Shown here: positions 49,737 to 60,451 of the stretch, in pieces
How positions within the stretch are numbered: the first letter of the stretch is position 1
Layout of the letters: every line of letters starts with the position of its first letter
From: Pseudomonas taetrolens
Lineage (GTDB): Bacteria > Pseudomonadota > Gammaproteobacteria > Pseudomonadales > Pseudomonadaceae
NCBI RefSeq assembly: GCF_900475285.1
Contig: NZ_LS483370.1
Span: 1,626,001-1,690,000 of the forward strand
Length of the DNA: 64,000 nucleotides
Direction: 5' to 3'
Position numbers and translations under genes: made by a program
The notes under the pieces: generated by a model
What the model was told of the DNA's origin: nothing
Database searches by the model: none
What the model saw: only the letters and a program-made list of their open reading frames with translations

Positions 49737-49750
49737 TTGATTTGCATCAA
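49737..49750 (-). promoter_or_regulatory. Anr/FNR box upstream of hemN
   Basis: TTGATTTGCATCAA is a perfect match to the TTGAT-N4-ATCAA consensus of Anr. Its centre is about 71 bases from the hemN ATG, which would place a class II start near 49702 with a 30-base leader. A further TTGAT half-site is at 49727-49731. Confidence 0.9.
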
Positions 49751-49825
49751 CGGCAATGCAGGACAGGATTTCTCAGTGAATCAAGGGGCGTCTGATTTTC
49801 GGGCAAGCGCGCAGTTGCCGAAGGC

Positions 49826-50509
49826 TCAATGCCCCATCAGCCAGTGCTGGTGCGGACCGGGCAGGGTCCAGAGGCCGAACAGGATGACCAGCAGGCCGCC
49901 GCCCATGCGCACACCGCGGTTGCGCAGCAGTGCGGTGACGCGTTCGGCGGCAAGGCCGGTGGCGAGTAATACGGGCCAGGTACCGAGTCCAAACGCCAGC
50001 ATCAGCAATGCGCTCTCGGTTGCGCTGCCCTGGCTGGCGGCCCAGATCAGCGTGCTGTAGACCAGTCCACACGGCAGCCAGCCCCACAGTGCGCCCAGCA
50101 GCAAGGCACGGGGCAGGCTTGAAACAGGCAGCAAGCGGGTGGCGACCGGCTGGATATGTCGCCACAGACCGCGCCCCAGACTCTCAATCCGGGTCAGGCC
50201 GCTCCACCAGCCGGCCAGGTACAGCCCCATGCAAATCAGCAGAAGCCCGGCCAGAATGCGCATGTACAGGGCTGCGGGGCTGTTGGCCACCGCCCATCCT
50301 GCGAGTCCGAGCAACAGCCCGGCAGCGCAATAGCTGAGGATTCGCCCCAGGTTGTAGGCCAGGAGCAGCCTGAAGCGTCGGCTGCGCTGTTCTTTGGGGA
50401 TAGCCAGGGTCAGGGCGCTCATCAGGCCCCCGCACATGCCCAGGCAATGGCCACCCCCGAGCAACCCCAGAATCAGGGCAGAGACCAGCAGCGGCGCCAA
50501 CTCAAGCAT
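49826..50509 (-). CDS. Sulfite exporter TauE/SafE-family membrane protein (cco cluster)
   Basis: A 227-residue membrane protein with about six helices and the N-terminal motif GLLGGGHCLGMCGGL, which contains Cys and His residues suited to metal binding. Such proteins, fixed next to ccoS and ccoI in Pseudomonas, are labelled TauE/SafE-like; related proteins have been linked to copper supply for cbb3 oxidase, so that role is a fair inference. The start at ATG 50509 overlaps the ccoS end by eight bases; the long frame to 50692 is in a different frame from ccoS and is rejected. Confidence 0.82.
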   Translation of the reverse strand: MLELAPLLVSALILGLLGGGHCLGMCGGLMSALTLAIPKEQRSRRFRLLLAYNLGRILSYCAAGLLLGLAGWAVANSPAALYMRILAGLLLICMGLYLAGWWSGLTRIESLGRGLWRHIQPVATRLLPVSSLPRALLLGALWGWLPCGLVYSTLIWAASQGSATESALLMLAFGLGTWPVLLATGLAAERVTALLRNRGVRMGGGLLVILFGLWTLPGPHQHWLMGH

Positions 50510-50732
50510 GGGGCGGGGTGTGGCTGTCAGCGTCGCTGGCGGAGTCCGGGCGATTGCCTTTGGCCTCTTCCACGGCGGCAGTGTGCTGCGGGTCCTGGTC
50601 GTCAAACAGGATGCTGTGGGCCGGGCTGTCGAGGTCGTCATACTGGCCGCTGTCGACGGCCCAGAAAAAGATGTAGATGGCGATGCCGACAATCAGCAGG
50701 GCAGCCGGGATCATGACGTAAAGCGCTGGCAT
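50502..50732 (-). CDS. ccoS: cbb3 oxidase assembly protein CcoS
   Basis: A 76-residue protein with one N-terminal helix (MIPAALLIVGIAIYIFFWAV) and the conserved SGQYDDLDSPAHSILFDD segment of CcoS. CcoS is needed to place haem b and copper in cbb3 oxidase. ATG 50732 is chosen because family similarity starts there; longer frames run into ccoI. The acidic, His-containing tail is variable. Confidence 0.93.
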   Translation of the reverse strand: MPALYVMIPAALLIVGIAIYIFFWAVDSGQYDDLDSPAHSILFDDQDPQHTAAVEEAKGNRPDSASDADSHTPPHA

Positions 50733-50752
50733 ATAGGCTCCAGGCGACCGGC

Positions 50753-53203
50753 TCAGACCGGCAGCGGGCGAGTGTGTGACGTGGCTTGAGTATGCGCCTG
50801 GCGGGGCATGCGAGTCAGGCGCAAGGCATTGAGCACCACGGTCAACGAACTGAGCGACATACCCACCGCGGCCCAGATGGGCGTGATCCAGCCAAGGGCG
50901 GCGAAGGGTAGCATCAGACCATTGTATAAACCGGCCCACAGCAGATTTTCAATGATCACCCGACGGGTGCGGCGCGCAAGGCTGAAGGCTTGCACCAGCG
51001 CTTCCAGGCGATTTGACAGTAACACCGCATCGGCGCTGGTCTTGGCCAGGTCGGTGGCCGAACCCATGGCCACGCTGATGTCGGCAGCGGCCAGCACCGG
51101 CACATCATTGACCCCGTCGCCCAGCATCAGCACTTTGCGCCCCTGTGCGTGCAGCTGTTGCAGTACTTGCAACTTGTCGTCCGGGCGCAGACCGCCCCGG
51201 GCTTCATCGATGCCCAGTTCCGCCGCCACGCTGGCGACCATCGGTGAGCTGTCACCAGAGAGCAGCAGCGTGTGCCAGCCCCGCGCTTTGCAGGCGGCCA
51301 GCAATGCCGGTGCATCCGTGCGCAGGCGATCATCGAGGACAAACCAGGCCAGCACACCTTCGGTGTCGCCCAGCAGCAGCCATTGGCCCGGCTCGTCGGG
51401 CATTTGCGGCACATTGCAGCCGCTCAGCGCGCAGACGAAACCGGGATGGCCGATGCGCAGTCGCTGTTGCTCGACCAGCCCTTCAAGGCCCAGCCCGGGG
51501 CTGCTATGGACTTCATCTGCGGCCTGCGGTGCGCGCCCAAAAGCGCGGGCAATCGGGTGTTCCGAGCGATTTTCGAGTGCGGCGGCCAAGCCCAGGCATT
51601 GATCGCTGTCCAGGTCGCGCAAGGGGCGGATGGCCCGCAACGCCAGGCGGCCCTCGGTCAGGGTGCCGGTCTTGTCGAAGATCACGGTGTCGATCTGGTT
51701 CAGGCCTTCGATCACATGACCGCGGGTCAGCAGCAAGCCCAGCTTGTGCAAGGTGCCGGTGGCAGCTGTGAGCGCCGTGGGGGTCGCCAGTGACAGGGCG
51801 CAGGGGCAAGTGGCGACCAGCATCGCCAGCACGATCCAGAAGGCCCGCTCAGGGGCCAGTTGCCACCACAGCAGACCGATACCTACCGCGGCGATCAGTG
51901 AGAACAGCAGAAACCATTGTGCGGCGCGGTCGGCGATTTCGGCCAGGCGCGGTTTTTCGTTTTGTGCACGATCGAGCAAGCGCACGATGGCTGACAAACG
52001 GGTGTCCTGGCCCAGCGCCATGACTTGAACTGTCAGCGCGCCTTCCACATTCAGGGTCCCGGCGGTCACCGCATCCCCCACGCTACGGGGCTGTGGCAGG
52101 TATTCGCCGGTCAGCAGCGATTCGTCGACGCTCGATTGGCCATCAAGGATTTTGCCGTCCGCCGGGAGAATGGCCCCGGGGTGAACCAGCACACGGTCAC
52201 CGACGTTGAGCTCAGTGAGCAAGATGCGCTCGCTCTGGCCGTCGGCTTCCAGTCGCAGACAGGAGGCGGGCAGCAGATTGACCAGCTGCGCAGTGGCGGC
52301 GGCCGTACGCTCGCGGGCACGGCGTTCGAGGTAGCGTCCAGCAAGTAAAAACAGGGCGAACATGCCGACTGCGTCGAAATACAGTTCACCAGTGCCGGTG
52401 ATCGCGGTCCAGATACCCGCGATATATGCGCCGCCGATGGCCAGCGAGACGGACACATCCATGGTCAGGTGGCGGGTGCGCAAATCACGCATCGCCCCCT
52501 TGAAGAACGGTGCGCAACTGTAGAAAACAATGGGTGTAGTCAGAAACAGTGCCACCCAACGCAGGATGGTGTGCATTTCGGGGCTGAGGTCGATGTTGAA
52601 TTCAGGCCAGGTGGCCATGGTGGCCATCATGGCCTGGAACCACAGCAGGCCGGCGACGCCCAGCTGGCGTAGCGCCAGGCGGTTTTCGTGAGCCAGTTGC
52701 TCGGTGGCGCGATCCGCTTGATAAGGGTGCGCCGCGTAACCGATGTGACGCAGTTCGTTCAACACCTTGCTCAGCGGCAACTGGCTGTCGGCCCAGCGTA
52801 CATGCAGACGGTGATTCGACAGGTTGAGCTGTGCTTCGCTGACGGCGGGCAGACCGCGCAAGTGTTTTTCAATCAGCCAGCCACACGCCGCGCAGCTGAT
52901 GCCTTCGATCAGCAGCGTGGTCTCGGCCTGTTCGCCCTCATGACGGACAAAGGGTTTTTGCACTTCGGGGCGATCGTACAGCGCCAGCTCTTCGGTCAGT
53001 TGCACGGGAAGCGCTTCAGGGTTGGCTGATGCTTCGCTGCGATGCTGGTAATAACTCTCAAGGCCGCCAGCCACGATCGCTTCAGCCACCGCCTGGCAGC
53101 CCGGGCAGCAGAACTCGCGGATCTCGCCCAGTACCGTGGCGGTGAACCGGCTGCCGGGTGGAACGGGCAGGGCGCAGTGATAGCAGGGGGTGGGCGTGGT
53201 CAT
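50753..53203 (-). CDS. ccoI: Copper-exporting P-type ATPase CcoI, cbb3 assembly
   Basis: A 816-residue P1B-ATPase that delivers copper for cbb3 oxidase assembly. An N-terminal FixI-type cysteine domain (CYHCALPVPPG, FCCPGCQAV) is followed by a heavy-metal domain (EGISCAACGWLIEKHL). The membrane motif CPCALSLATP, the phosphorylation site FDKTGTLTEG and MLGDGVNDVPVLAAA complete the ATPase. ATG 53203 is the likely start; a longer frame to 53260 has no features. Confidence 0.95.
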   Translation of the reverse strand: MTTPTPCYHCALPVPPGSRFTATVLGEIREFCCPGCQAVAEAIVAGGLESYYQHRSEASANPEALPVQLTEELALYDRPEVQKPFVRHEGEQAETTLLIEGISCAACGWLIEKHLRGLPAVSEAQLNLSNHRLHVRWADSQLPLSKVLNELRHIGYAAHPYQADRATEQLAHENRLALRQLGVAGLLWFQAMMATMATWPEFNIDLSPEMHTILRWVALFLTTPIVFYSCAPFFKGAMRDLRTRHLTMDVSVSLAIGGAYIAGIWTAITGTGELYFDAVGMFALFLLAGRYLERRARERTAAATAQLVNLLPASCLRLEADGQSERILLTELNVGDRVLVHPGAILPADGKILDGQSSVDESLLTGEYLPQPRSVGDAVTAGTLNVEGALTVQVMALGQDTRLSAIVRLLDRAQNEKPRLAEIADRAAQWFLLFSLIAAVGIGLLWWQLAPERAFWIVLAMLVATCPCALSLATPTALTAATGTLHKLGLLLTRGHVIEGLNQIDTVIFDKTGTLTEGRLALRAIRPLRDLDSDQCLGLAAALENRSEHPIARAFGRAPQAADEVHSSPGLGLEGLVEQQRLRIGHPGFVCALSGCNVPQMPDEPGQWLLLGDTEGVLAWFVLDDRLRTDAPALLAACKARGWHTLLLSGDSSPMVASVAAELGIDEARGGLRPDDKLQVLQQLHAQGRKVLMLGDGVNDVPVLAAADISVAMGSATDLAKTSADAVLLSNRLEALVQAFSLARRTRRVIIENLLWAGLYNGLMLPFAALGWITPIWAAVGMSLSSLTVVLNALRLTRMPRQAHTQATSHTRPLPV

Positions 53204-53302
53204 GGCTGTCTGTCGCGATAGGGTGTTGCCTGGACGGCTGTCATCACCGCCCGCCTGCACACGGTTCGCGTTGCTTTGTGCTGGCGCAGGCGGGCGATGG
53301 GG

Positions 53303-53845
53303 TTAGCGCTTGTTGTGGTCTTCAGCACCTTGCAGTGGCTCGTCGCCCAGCAGCAGGTCTTTGTCATGCTCGACCCGCTCTTCTTCAAACAGGCGCCAGG
53401 TCTTGCCCTCTTCAACGCCCAGGAGCTCGACAAACCGGCGACCTTCGACTTTGTCATCCAGTTGCCCGACATAACGGCCTGGCTCTGACCCACTCTGGCT
53501 CAGGCTGATATTGCGGTCTTTTTCGGGTTGGGTCGGGGAGATCAGGTTCAATTCCAGGGTCTGGGGCGCGCTGTTGCCTTCAAGCAGCAACACGACTTCA
53601 CCGGTCATCTCGTCCAGTCGCAGCTTGGCCTTGAGTTGCAATGTCTGGCCCAGCAACTCGCGATCCAGCGAACGGTTGATGCCTTTGCCGGCTTCATAGT
53701 AATTGTCGTTAACCAGGTGATCCGGGTTGTTAACGGCAATGGTCACCATCGACAGGGTCAGGGTCACCGAGCAGGCAAGAATGGCAATGATGATCCATGG
53801 CCAGAGTTGCTTGTACCAGGGGCAGGGCATGTTCGCTGGAGGCAT
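53303..53845 (-). CDS. ccoH: FixH/CcoH family cbb3 assembly protein
   Basis: A 180-residue protein with one N-terminal helix (WPWIIIAILACSVTLTLSMV) and a periplasmic FixH domain starting DHLVNDNYYEAGKGINRSL, a strongly conserved motif. CcoH binds early cbb3 intermediates during assembly. It lies between ccoG and ccoI; all are on the same strand with short gaps, suggesting one operon. Confidence 0.93.
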   Translation of the reverse strand: MPPANMPCPWYKQLWPWIIIAILACSVTLTLSMVTIAVNNPDHLVNDNYYEAGKGINRSLDRELLGQTLQLKAKLRLDEMTGEVVLLLEGNSAPQTLELNLISPTQPEKDRNISLSQSGSEPGRYVGQLDDKVEGRRFVELLGVEEGKTWRLFEEERVEHDKDLLLGDEPLQGAEDHNKR

Positions 53846-53857
53846 GACACATTTCTC

Positions 53858-55273
53858 TTATCTGATTTGAGGGCCGATGAAGCGGCTCTTGGCTTTGACG
53901 TTGATGTCGTTGTCGTCGGCATCCTTGAGGGTGAAAAACACCTCGTTGGTGCTCGACGGCAGCTGTTCAGGGGCAATCGACAACTCGACCGGCAGGCTCA
54001 CGATATCGCCGGCGGCCACCTTGATTTCACGCTTGCCCTGCAGTTTCAGGTCAGGCAGGCCGCTGGCTTCCAGCACGTAGGTGTGGTCGTGTTGATCCTT
54101 GTTCATGATCTTCAGGCTGTAAACGTTCTCGATGCGGCCTTCGGCGTTTTCGCGGTAGAGCACACGGTCTTTGCTCACATCAAAGCCGACCAGCGTGCGG
54201 GTGAAAAAGGCCGCCGCCAACAGACCGATCATGGTCAGCAACACCAGTGCGTAGCCTATCAGGCGTGGACGCAGCTTATGGGTTTTCTGCCCGGAGAGGT
54301 TGTGCTCGGTGGTGTAGCTGATCAGGCCGCGCGGGTAGTTCATCTTGTCCATGATGCTGTCGCAGGCATCGATGCAGGCAGCGCAGCCGATGCATTCAAT
54401 CTGCAAGCCGTCACGAATATCGATGCCGGTCGGGCACACCTGGACGCACATGGTGCAGTCGATACAGTCGCCCAGGCCCTGTGCCTTGTAATCAGTGTCT
54501 TTCTTGCGCGGGCCCCGGACTTCACCGCGACGTGGGTCGTACGAAACAATCAGCGTGTCCTTGTCGAACATCACGCTCTGGAACCGGGCATATGGGCACA
54601 TGTAAATACACACTTGCTCGCGCAACCAACCGGCGTTGCCATAGGTGGCAAGGGTGAAGAAGCCTACCCAGAAATAGGACCAGCCGTCGGCCTGGCCGGT
54701 AAAGAAATCGATGACCAGCTCACGTATTGGCGAAAAGTAACCGACAAAGGTCAGGCCCGTGACCAGGCCGATCAACAGCCAGAGCGTGTGCTTGCTGAAC
54801 TTGCGCAGGAACTTGTTGGCGCTCATGGGCGCCTTGTCGAGTTTGATGCGCTGGTTGCGATCACCTTCAGTGACCTTTTCGCACCACATGAACACCCAGG
54901 TCCAGACGCTCTGCGGGCAGGTGTAGCCGCACCACACGCGGCCTGCGTATACGGTAATAAAGAACAGGCCGAAGGCAGCGACGATCAATAGCCCGGACAG
55001 CAGGATGAAATCCTGTGGCCAGAAAGTGGCACCAAAAATAAAGAACTTACGCTCGGGCAGGTTCCACCAGACGGCCTGGTGTCCGCCCCAGTTGAGCCAG
55101 ACCGTGCCGAAATACAGCAAGAACAGCAGGGCACCGCCGATCATGCGCAGGTTACGGAAAAGTCCGGTAAAAGCGCGGGTGTAGATTTTTTCCCGGGCTG
55201 CGTACAAATCGACACTTTCAGTTTTTTTCGGGGCAGGCGGAGTGACGTTGCGTACTGGAATCTGATTGCTCAT
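53858..55273 (-). CDS. ccoG: Cytochrome c oxidase accessory protein CcoG
   Basis: A 471-residue membrane ferredoxin-like protein. It has five or so helices, a VWCGYTCPQSVWTWVF motif in the NapH/FixG style, two 4Fe-4S motifs (CIDCTMCVQVCPTG and CIGCAACIDACDS) and a C-terminal immunoglobulin-like domain (from about 340). CcoG is reported to reduce copper for cbb3 oxidase biogenesis. First gene of ccoGHIS, it has an Anr-like site about 160 bases upstream. Confidence 0.95.
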   Translation of the reverse strand: MSNQIPVRNVTPPAPKKTESVDLYAAREKIYTRAFTGLFRNLRMIGGALLFLLYFGTVWLNWGGHQAVWWNLPERKFFIFGATFWPQDFILLSGLLIVAAFGLFFITVYAGRVWCGYTCPQSVWTWVFMWCEKVTEGDRNQRIKLDKAPMSANKFLRKFSKHTLWLLIGLVTGLTFVGYFSPIRELVIDFFTGQADGWSYFWVGFFTLATYGNAGWLREQVCIYMCPYARFQSVMFDKDTLIVSYDPRRGEVRGPRKKDTDYKAQGLGDCIDCTMCVQVCPTGIDIRDGLQIECIGCAACIDACDSIMDKMNYPRGLISYTTEHNLSGQKTHKLRPRLIGYALVLLTMIGLLAAAFFTRTLVGFDVSKDRVLYRENAEGRIENVYSLKIMNKDQHDHTYVLEASGLPDLKLQGKREIKVAAGDIVSLPVELSIAPEQLPSSTNEVFFTLKDADDNDINVKAKSRFIGPQIR

Positions 55274-55436
55274 TAGTGCGTCCCACGGCAGTGGAAAATG
55301 CCTCGGTCAGTACATGCCGACCGCGGTCAGAAGGTATAGCAGTGGCGTAATGATACGCCTGTGACTCTAGTTCAAGGGTGCGACCTTTGGTCGCGTTCCG
55401 AAAATGATCAAGTTGGTATAGCAGTTGTAACAAGTC

Positions 55437-55450
55437 GTGACCTGGATCAA
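55437..55450 (-). promoter_or_regulatory. Anr-like box upstream of ccoG
   Basis: GTGACCTGGATCAA differs from the symmetric form TTGAY-N4-RTCAA at one base. It lies about 165 bases upstream of the ccoG start, in the gap after ccoP of the first operon. Probable but unproven. Confidence 0.45.
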
Positions 55451-55559
55451 TTGACATCGGTCGGCGGGTCAGTTGCACCTGCTCTGTTTCTGGCTTCGTG
55501 GCGGGTGCGAGTCGTCCTGCAATGCCCCTCCGGGAACCTTGCCCGAAAAGACAGCCTGA

Positions 55560-55597
55560 AACAAAAACGGCCCCGCCAACATGAGCTGGCGGGGCCG
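55560..55597 (-). terminator. Intrinsic terminator after the first cco operon
   Basis: On the minus strand, GGCCCCGCCA/TGGCGGGGCC (55587-55596 with 55569-55578), extended by one C-G pair, with an eight-base loop, is followed by TTTTTGTTT. A strong end for ccoNOQP copy 1. Confidence 0.95.
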
Positions 55598-55623
55598 CAG
55601 TCTGGAGCGTTCAGGCGACTGCG

Positions 55624-56601
55624 TTACTCGGCTGCCTTGGCCTCATCGCCATGGGACAGGCTGTAGACGTAGGCGGCCAACAGGTGAACCTTGTCGTTGC
55701 CTTGCAGATCGGCCTGGGCAGGCATCTGCCCCTGACGACCGTAACGGATGGTTTGCTGCAGTTGCGCAAAGCTCGAACCGTAAATGAACGCCGCTGGGTG
55801 GGTCAGGTCAGGCGCGCCCATCAGCGGGTTGCCTTTGCCTTCCGGGCCATGGCACACCGCACAGTTGGTGGCGAACAGTTCCTTGCCTTTGGCCGGGTCG
55901 GCCTTGGCACTTTCGGGCAGCTTGCGCCCGTCAAGGTTGGTCAGGACGTAGGCGGCGACGTCGCTGACGCCTTGTTCGCCAATCACTTCAGACCAGCCCG
56001 GCATGACCGCGTGACGGCCATTCATGATGGTGGTCTTGATGTCTGCCGGAGTGCCGCCCCAGCGCCAGTCGGCGTCGGTCAGGTTCGGGAAGCCGTAAGC
56101 ACCTTTGGCATCCGAGCCATGGCATACCGAGCAGTTGGAGGCAAACAGGCGGCCACCCATCTTCAGGGCTTGCGGATCCTTGGCGACTTCTTCGATCGGC
56201 ATGGCGGCGAATTTGGCGAAGATCGGACCAAACCTGGCGTCCGACTTGGCCATTTCCTTTTCCCACTCGTGAACACCGGTCCAGCCGGTCTTGCCATCGG
56301 CAAACCCGGTCTCGGCTTTAGTATCCAGGTACCCATAGCCCGGCAACAGGCCTTTCCAGTTGCCCAGGCCCGGGTAGAGCACCAGGTAGCCGAGGGCAAA
56401 AACGATGGTGCCGACGAACAGCATGAACCACCATTTGGGCATCGGGTTGTCGTACTCTTCGATCCCGTCGTAAGCGTGCCCGACTGTCTCGTCGGTCTGC
56501 TCGCTGCGCTGGCCCTTGCGGGTGGCCAGCAACAACCAGGTCAGGGCGAAGATAGTACCCAGAGTGAGGACTGTAACGTACAGACTCCAGAACGTAGTCA
56601 T
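55624..56601 (-). CDS. ccoP1: cbb3 oxidase dihaem subunit III CcoP (copy 1)
   Basis: A 325-residue membrane-anchored cytochrome c. After two N-terminal helices (about 7-27 and 56-77) come two haem-binding CXXCH motifs: CSVCH (C157, C160, H161) and CAVCH (C247, C250, H251). It passes electrons to CcoO and CcoN. Compared with copy 2 it has 13 extra residues after LLPGYG ([14 protein letters not shown] segment). Its start overlaps ccoQ1 by four bases. Confidence 0.96.
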   Translation of the reverse strand: MTTFWSLYVTVLTLGTIFALTWLLLATRKGQRSEQTDETVGHAYDGIEEYDNPMPKWWFMLFVGTIVFALGYLVLYPGLGNWKGLLPGYGYLDTKAETGFADGKTGWTGVHEWEKEMAKSDARFGPIFAKFAAMPIEEVAKDPQALKMGGRLFASNCSVCHGSDAKGAYGFPNLTDADWRWGGTPADIKTTIMNGRHAVMPGWSEVIGEQGVSDVAAYVLTNLDGRKLPESAKADPAKGKELFATNCAVCHGPEGKGNPLMGAPDLTHPAAFIYGSSFAQLQQTIRYGRQGQMPAQADLQGNDKVHLLAAYVYSLSHGDEAKAAE

Positions 56602-56789
56602 TCTTTGTTACTCCTAGAAGCTTGCTCTTGCTCGACGTGCTTGATGGCTTCGGGATCATCCTTGAACGGCAATAGTGTGGCGTCGTCAAACTCAGACTTG
56701 CGCCGAGGGCTGAACACCCACAATGCCAAACCGATAAAAGCCACCATCACAACGACGGTGCCCAGGCCACGAATCATCCCGATATCCAT
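56598..56789 (-). CDS. ccoQ1: cbb3 oxidase subunit CcoQ (copy 1)
   Basis: A 63-residue single-helix protein: [19 protein letters not shown] followed by [16 protein letters not shown] and an acidic tail, the standard CcoQ. It helps keep the cbb3 complex stable. Starts with ATG 56789, five bases after ccoO1. Confidence 0.94.
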   Translation of the reverse strand: MDIGMIRGLGTVVVMVAFIGLALWVFSPRRKSEFDDATLLPFKDDPEAIKHVEQEQASRSNKE

Positions 56790-56794
56790 TCAGA

Positions 56795-57402
56795 TCACCG
56801 TTTGCTTTTGATGATGGTGCCCAGGCCCTGAAGATAGGCCACCAGCGCGTCCATTTCGGTTTTGCCTTTCACGGCATCCTTGGCTCCGGCGATATCTTCG
56901 TCGGTGTAAGGAACGCCAAGATCACGCAAGACTTCCATTTTTTTCGCCGTGTACTTGCCGTCCAGTTTGCGCTCTACGAGGAACGGGTAAGCCGGCATGA
57001 TCGACTCGGGTACAACGTTGCGCGGGTTGTACAGGTGCGCACGCTGCCAGTCATCGGAGTAACGACCGCCTACTCGGGCCAGGTCCGGACCGGTACGCTT
57101 GGAACCCCACAGGAACGGGTGATCCCAGACACTTTCACCAGCGACCGAGTAGTGGCCATAGCGTTCGGTTTCAGCGCGGAACGGGCGGATCATCTGCGAG
57201 TGGCAGCCGACACAACCGTTGGCGATGTAAATGTCGCGGCCTTCCAGTTCCAGCGCTGAACGGGGTTTCATACCCTCAACCGGCGTGTTGGTGACATCCT
57301 GGAAAAACAGCGGAACGATTTGGGTCAGGCCACCGATACTGACGGCGATGACCATGAAGAAGGCCATCAGGCCAATATTCTTCTCGACTGTTTCGTGCTT
57401 CA

Positions 57403-57403
<1 letters not shown>
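56795..57403 (-). CDS. ccoO1: cbb3 oxidase monohaem subunit II CcoO (copy 1)
   Basis: A 202-residue cytochrome c anchored by one helix (about 11-30), with the haem motif [12 protein letters not shown] (C64, C67, H68) and a distal Met in PAYPFL. It accepts electrons from CcoP and gives them to the CcoN haem. It overlaps the ccoN1 stop by one base (coupled). Confidence 0.96.
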
Positions 57404-58845
<1,442 letters not shown>

Positions 58846-59312
58846 TCTAAGGTTCCACGGTTTAGGTGTTTTATTAGGATAAAAATCGGTCGCAAGTATG
58901 GATAAAGCGTAGGGTTATTGCAATGAAGCATGACCCCGGTCATTGCTTTCCAAGGCTTATTCTGCGGCCTTTCCATGCTGAGAGTAAGGTCAAACAGGCC
59001 TCGGACGAAATGCCGCATGGAGGGGAAAGCCGAAGGGGGGAGACGGGTAATCCCGGGAGGGGAGAAGGCACAGCGACATCATGGCGAAAATCGCAATGGA
59101 CGATAGCCGGTGCAAACCCGCTCGTGTGGCCCGTAACAGTGTCCTTCAACGTGCCGATTGATTTCACATGGCATGAAGCCGGTGACCGACGCTCACGTCA
59201 TAGAAGAGCTTAGTCCTGAATGGCCGGAGAGCAAAGACGGACTAAAAAGAGGTGCGACACTTGGTCGCGGGAGTTGCCGCATCAGAATGATGCGGCAGGA
59301 AATGTCCGGTAA
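58846..59312. other. Non-coding interval between the two cco operons
   Basis: About 467 bases with no supported gene. It holds the promoter region of ccoN1, where ATGACCCCGGTCAT (58930-58943) is a symmetric but degenerate Anr-like palindrome; a purine-rich stretch (59018-59066); and a 9-bp hairpin TGCCGCATC/GATGCGGCA (59275-59283 with 59289-59297) just after the ccoP2 stop, which lacks a T-run but may mark the 3' end of operon 2. Confidence 0.5.
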
Positions 59313-60251
59313 TTATTGGGCTGTTTTTCCCTCTTGATTATCGTGTGACAAGCTGAACACGTAGGCAGCCAGCAGTTGCACCTTGTCGTTACCCAGCAAC
59401 TCGCTCTGCGCAGGCATGTGACCCTGGCGACCATGACGGATGGTTTGCTGCAATTGCGCCAGGCTGGTGCCGTAGATAAAGCCCGCGGGTTGTGTCAGGT
59501 CAGGTGCCCCCATCAATGCATTGCCCTTGCCGTTGCTGCCATGACAGGCCACGCAGGTGGTTTCGAAGGCTTGCTTGCCCGCATTCAGGTCAATGCTGCT
59601 GCCTTGGGGCAAGGGCAGGCCGGCCAGGTCATGGCGCACATACGCCGAGACGTTTTTGACCCCGTCCTCGCCCAGCACTTCACCCCAGGCCGGCATCGCG
59701 GCCATGCGTCCGCCCATGATGGTGGCCTTGATGGTGTCGGCATCCCCGCCCCAGCGCCAGGTGTTGTCAGCCAGGTTAGGGAAGCCGAAAGCACCCTTGG
59801 CATCCGAGCCGTGGCACACCGAGCAGTTGGAAGCGAACAGGCGACCGCCCATTTTCAGCGCGGCCGGGTCTTGAGCGACTTGCTCCACCGGCATGGCGGC
59901 GTATTTGGCGAAAATCGGCCCGAAGCGGGCATCGGCCTTGTCCATCTCCTTTTCCCACTCGTGGACGCCGGTCCAGCCATCTTCGTAGCCGGGCAGCAGG
60001 CCTTTCCAGTTGCCCAGGCCCGGATAGAGGATCAAATACCCGACGGCAAACACCAGGGTGCCCACGAACAACATGAACCACCACTGTGGCAGCGGGTTGT
60101 CGTACTCCTCGATGCCATCGTAGCTGTGCCCCATGGTTTCGATCGTTTCGCCTTTGGTTTCTCCCTTGCGGGTAGCGAACAGCAGCCAGCTCAGGCCGAT
60201 CAGCGTACCGATGGTCAGCACGCAGATATAAACACTCCAGAAGGTGGTCAT
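59313..60251 (-). CDS. ccoP2: cbb3 oxidase dihaem subunit III CcoP (copy 2)
   Basis: A 312-residue dihaem membrane cytochrome c with CSVCH (C143, C146, H147) and CVACH (C233, C236, H237) haem motifs and two N-terminal helices. It lacks the 13-residue insert seen in copy 1 after the second helix. The four-base overlap with ccoQ2 mirrors operon 1. Confidence 0.96.
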   Translation of the reverse strand: MTTFWSVYICVLTIGTLIGLSWLLFATRKGETKGETIETMGHSYDGIEEYDNPLPQWWFMLFVGTLVFAVGYLILYPGLGNWKGLLPGYEDGWTGVHEWEKEMDKADARFGPIFAKYAAMPVEQVAQDPAALKMGGRLFASNCSVCHGSDAKGAFGFPNLADNTWRWGGDADTIKATIMGGRMAAMPAWGEVLGEDGVKNVSAYVRHDLAGLPLPQGSSIDLNAGKQAFETTCVACHGSNGKGNALMGAPDLTQPAGFIYGTSLAQLQQTIRHGRQGHMPAQSELLGNDKVQLLAAYVFSLSHDNQEGKTAQ

Positions 60252-60448
60252 GCTTTGTTACTCCTAGATGCTTGCTCTTGCTCGACGTGTTGAATGGCCT
60301 CTGGATCGTCCTTGAAGGGCAGCAAGGTTGCGTCGTCGAACTCGGATTTGCGCCGAGGGCTGAATACCCACAGCGACAGGCCGATAAAAGCCACCGCCAC
60401 CACGACGGTGCCCAGGCCGCGAATCATTCCACTGCTCATCTCAACCAT
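60248..60448 (-). CDS. ccoQ2: cbb3 oxidase subunit CcoQ (copy 2)
   Basis: A 66-residue CcoQ with the same helix and [16 protein letters not shown] segment as copy 1. The first residues (MVEMSSGM) differ from copy 1 and hold three possible Met starts; ATG 60448 lies three bases after ccoO2. Confidence 0.92.
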   Translation of the reverse strand: MVEMSSGMIRGLGTVVVAVAFIGLSLWVFSPRRKSEFDDATLLPFKDDPEAIQHVEQEQASRSNKA

Positions 60449-60451
60449 GAC

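Noticed and set aside
49826..50692. 288-residue version of the TauE/SafE-like protein
   Set aside because: The added N-terminus is a low-complexity frame overlapping ccoS; the real protein starts at 50509 with its first membrane helix.
53528..54991. 487-codon plus-strand frame opposite ccoG and ccoH
   Set aside because: Mirror frame; the opposite strand encodes recognised ccoG and ccoH with all motifs.
59275..59297. Hairpin after ccoP2 as an intrinsic terminator
   Set aside because: The 9-bp stem is perfect, but no T-run follows on the minus strand, so I did not call it a terminator.
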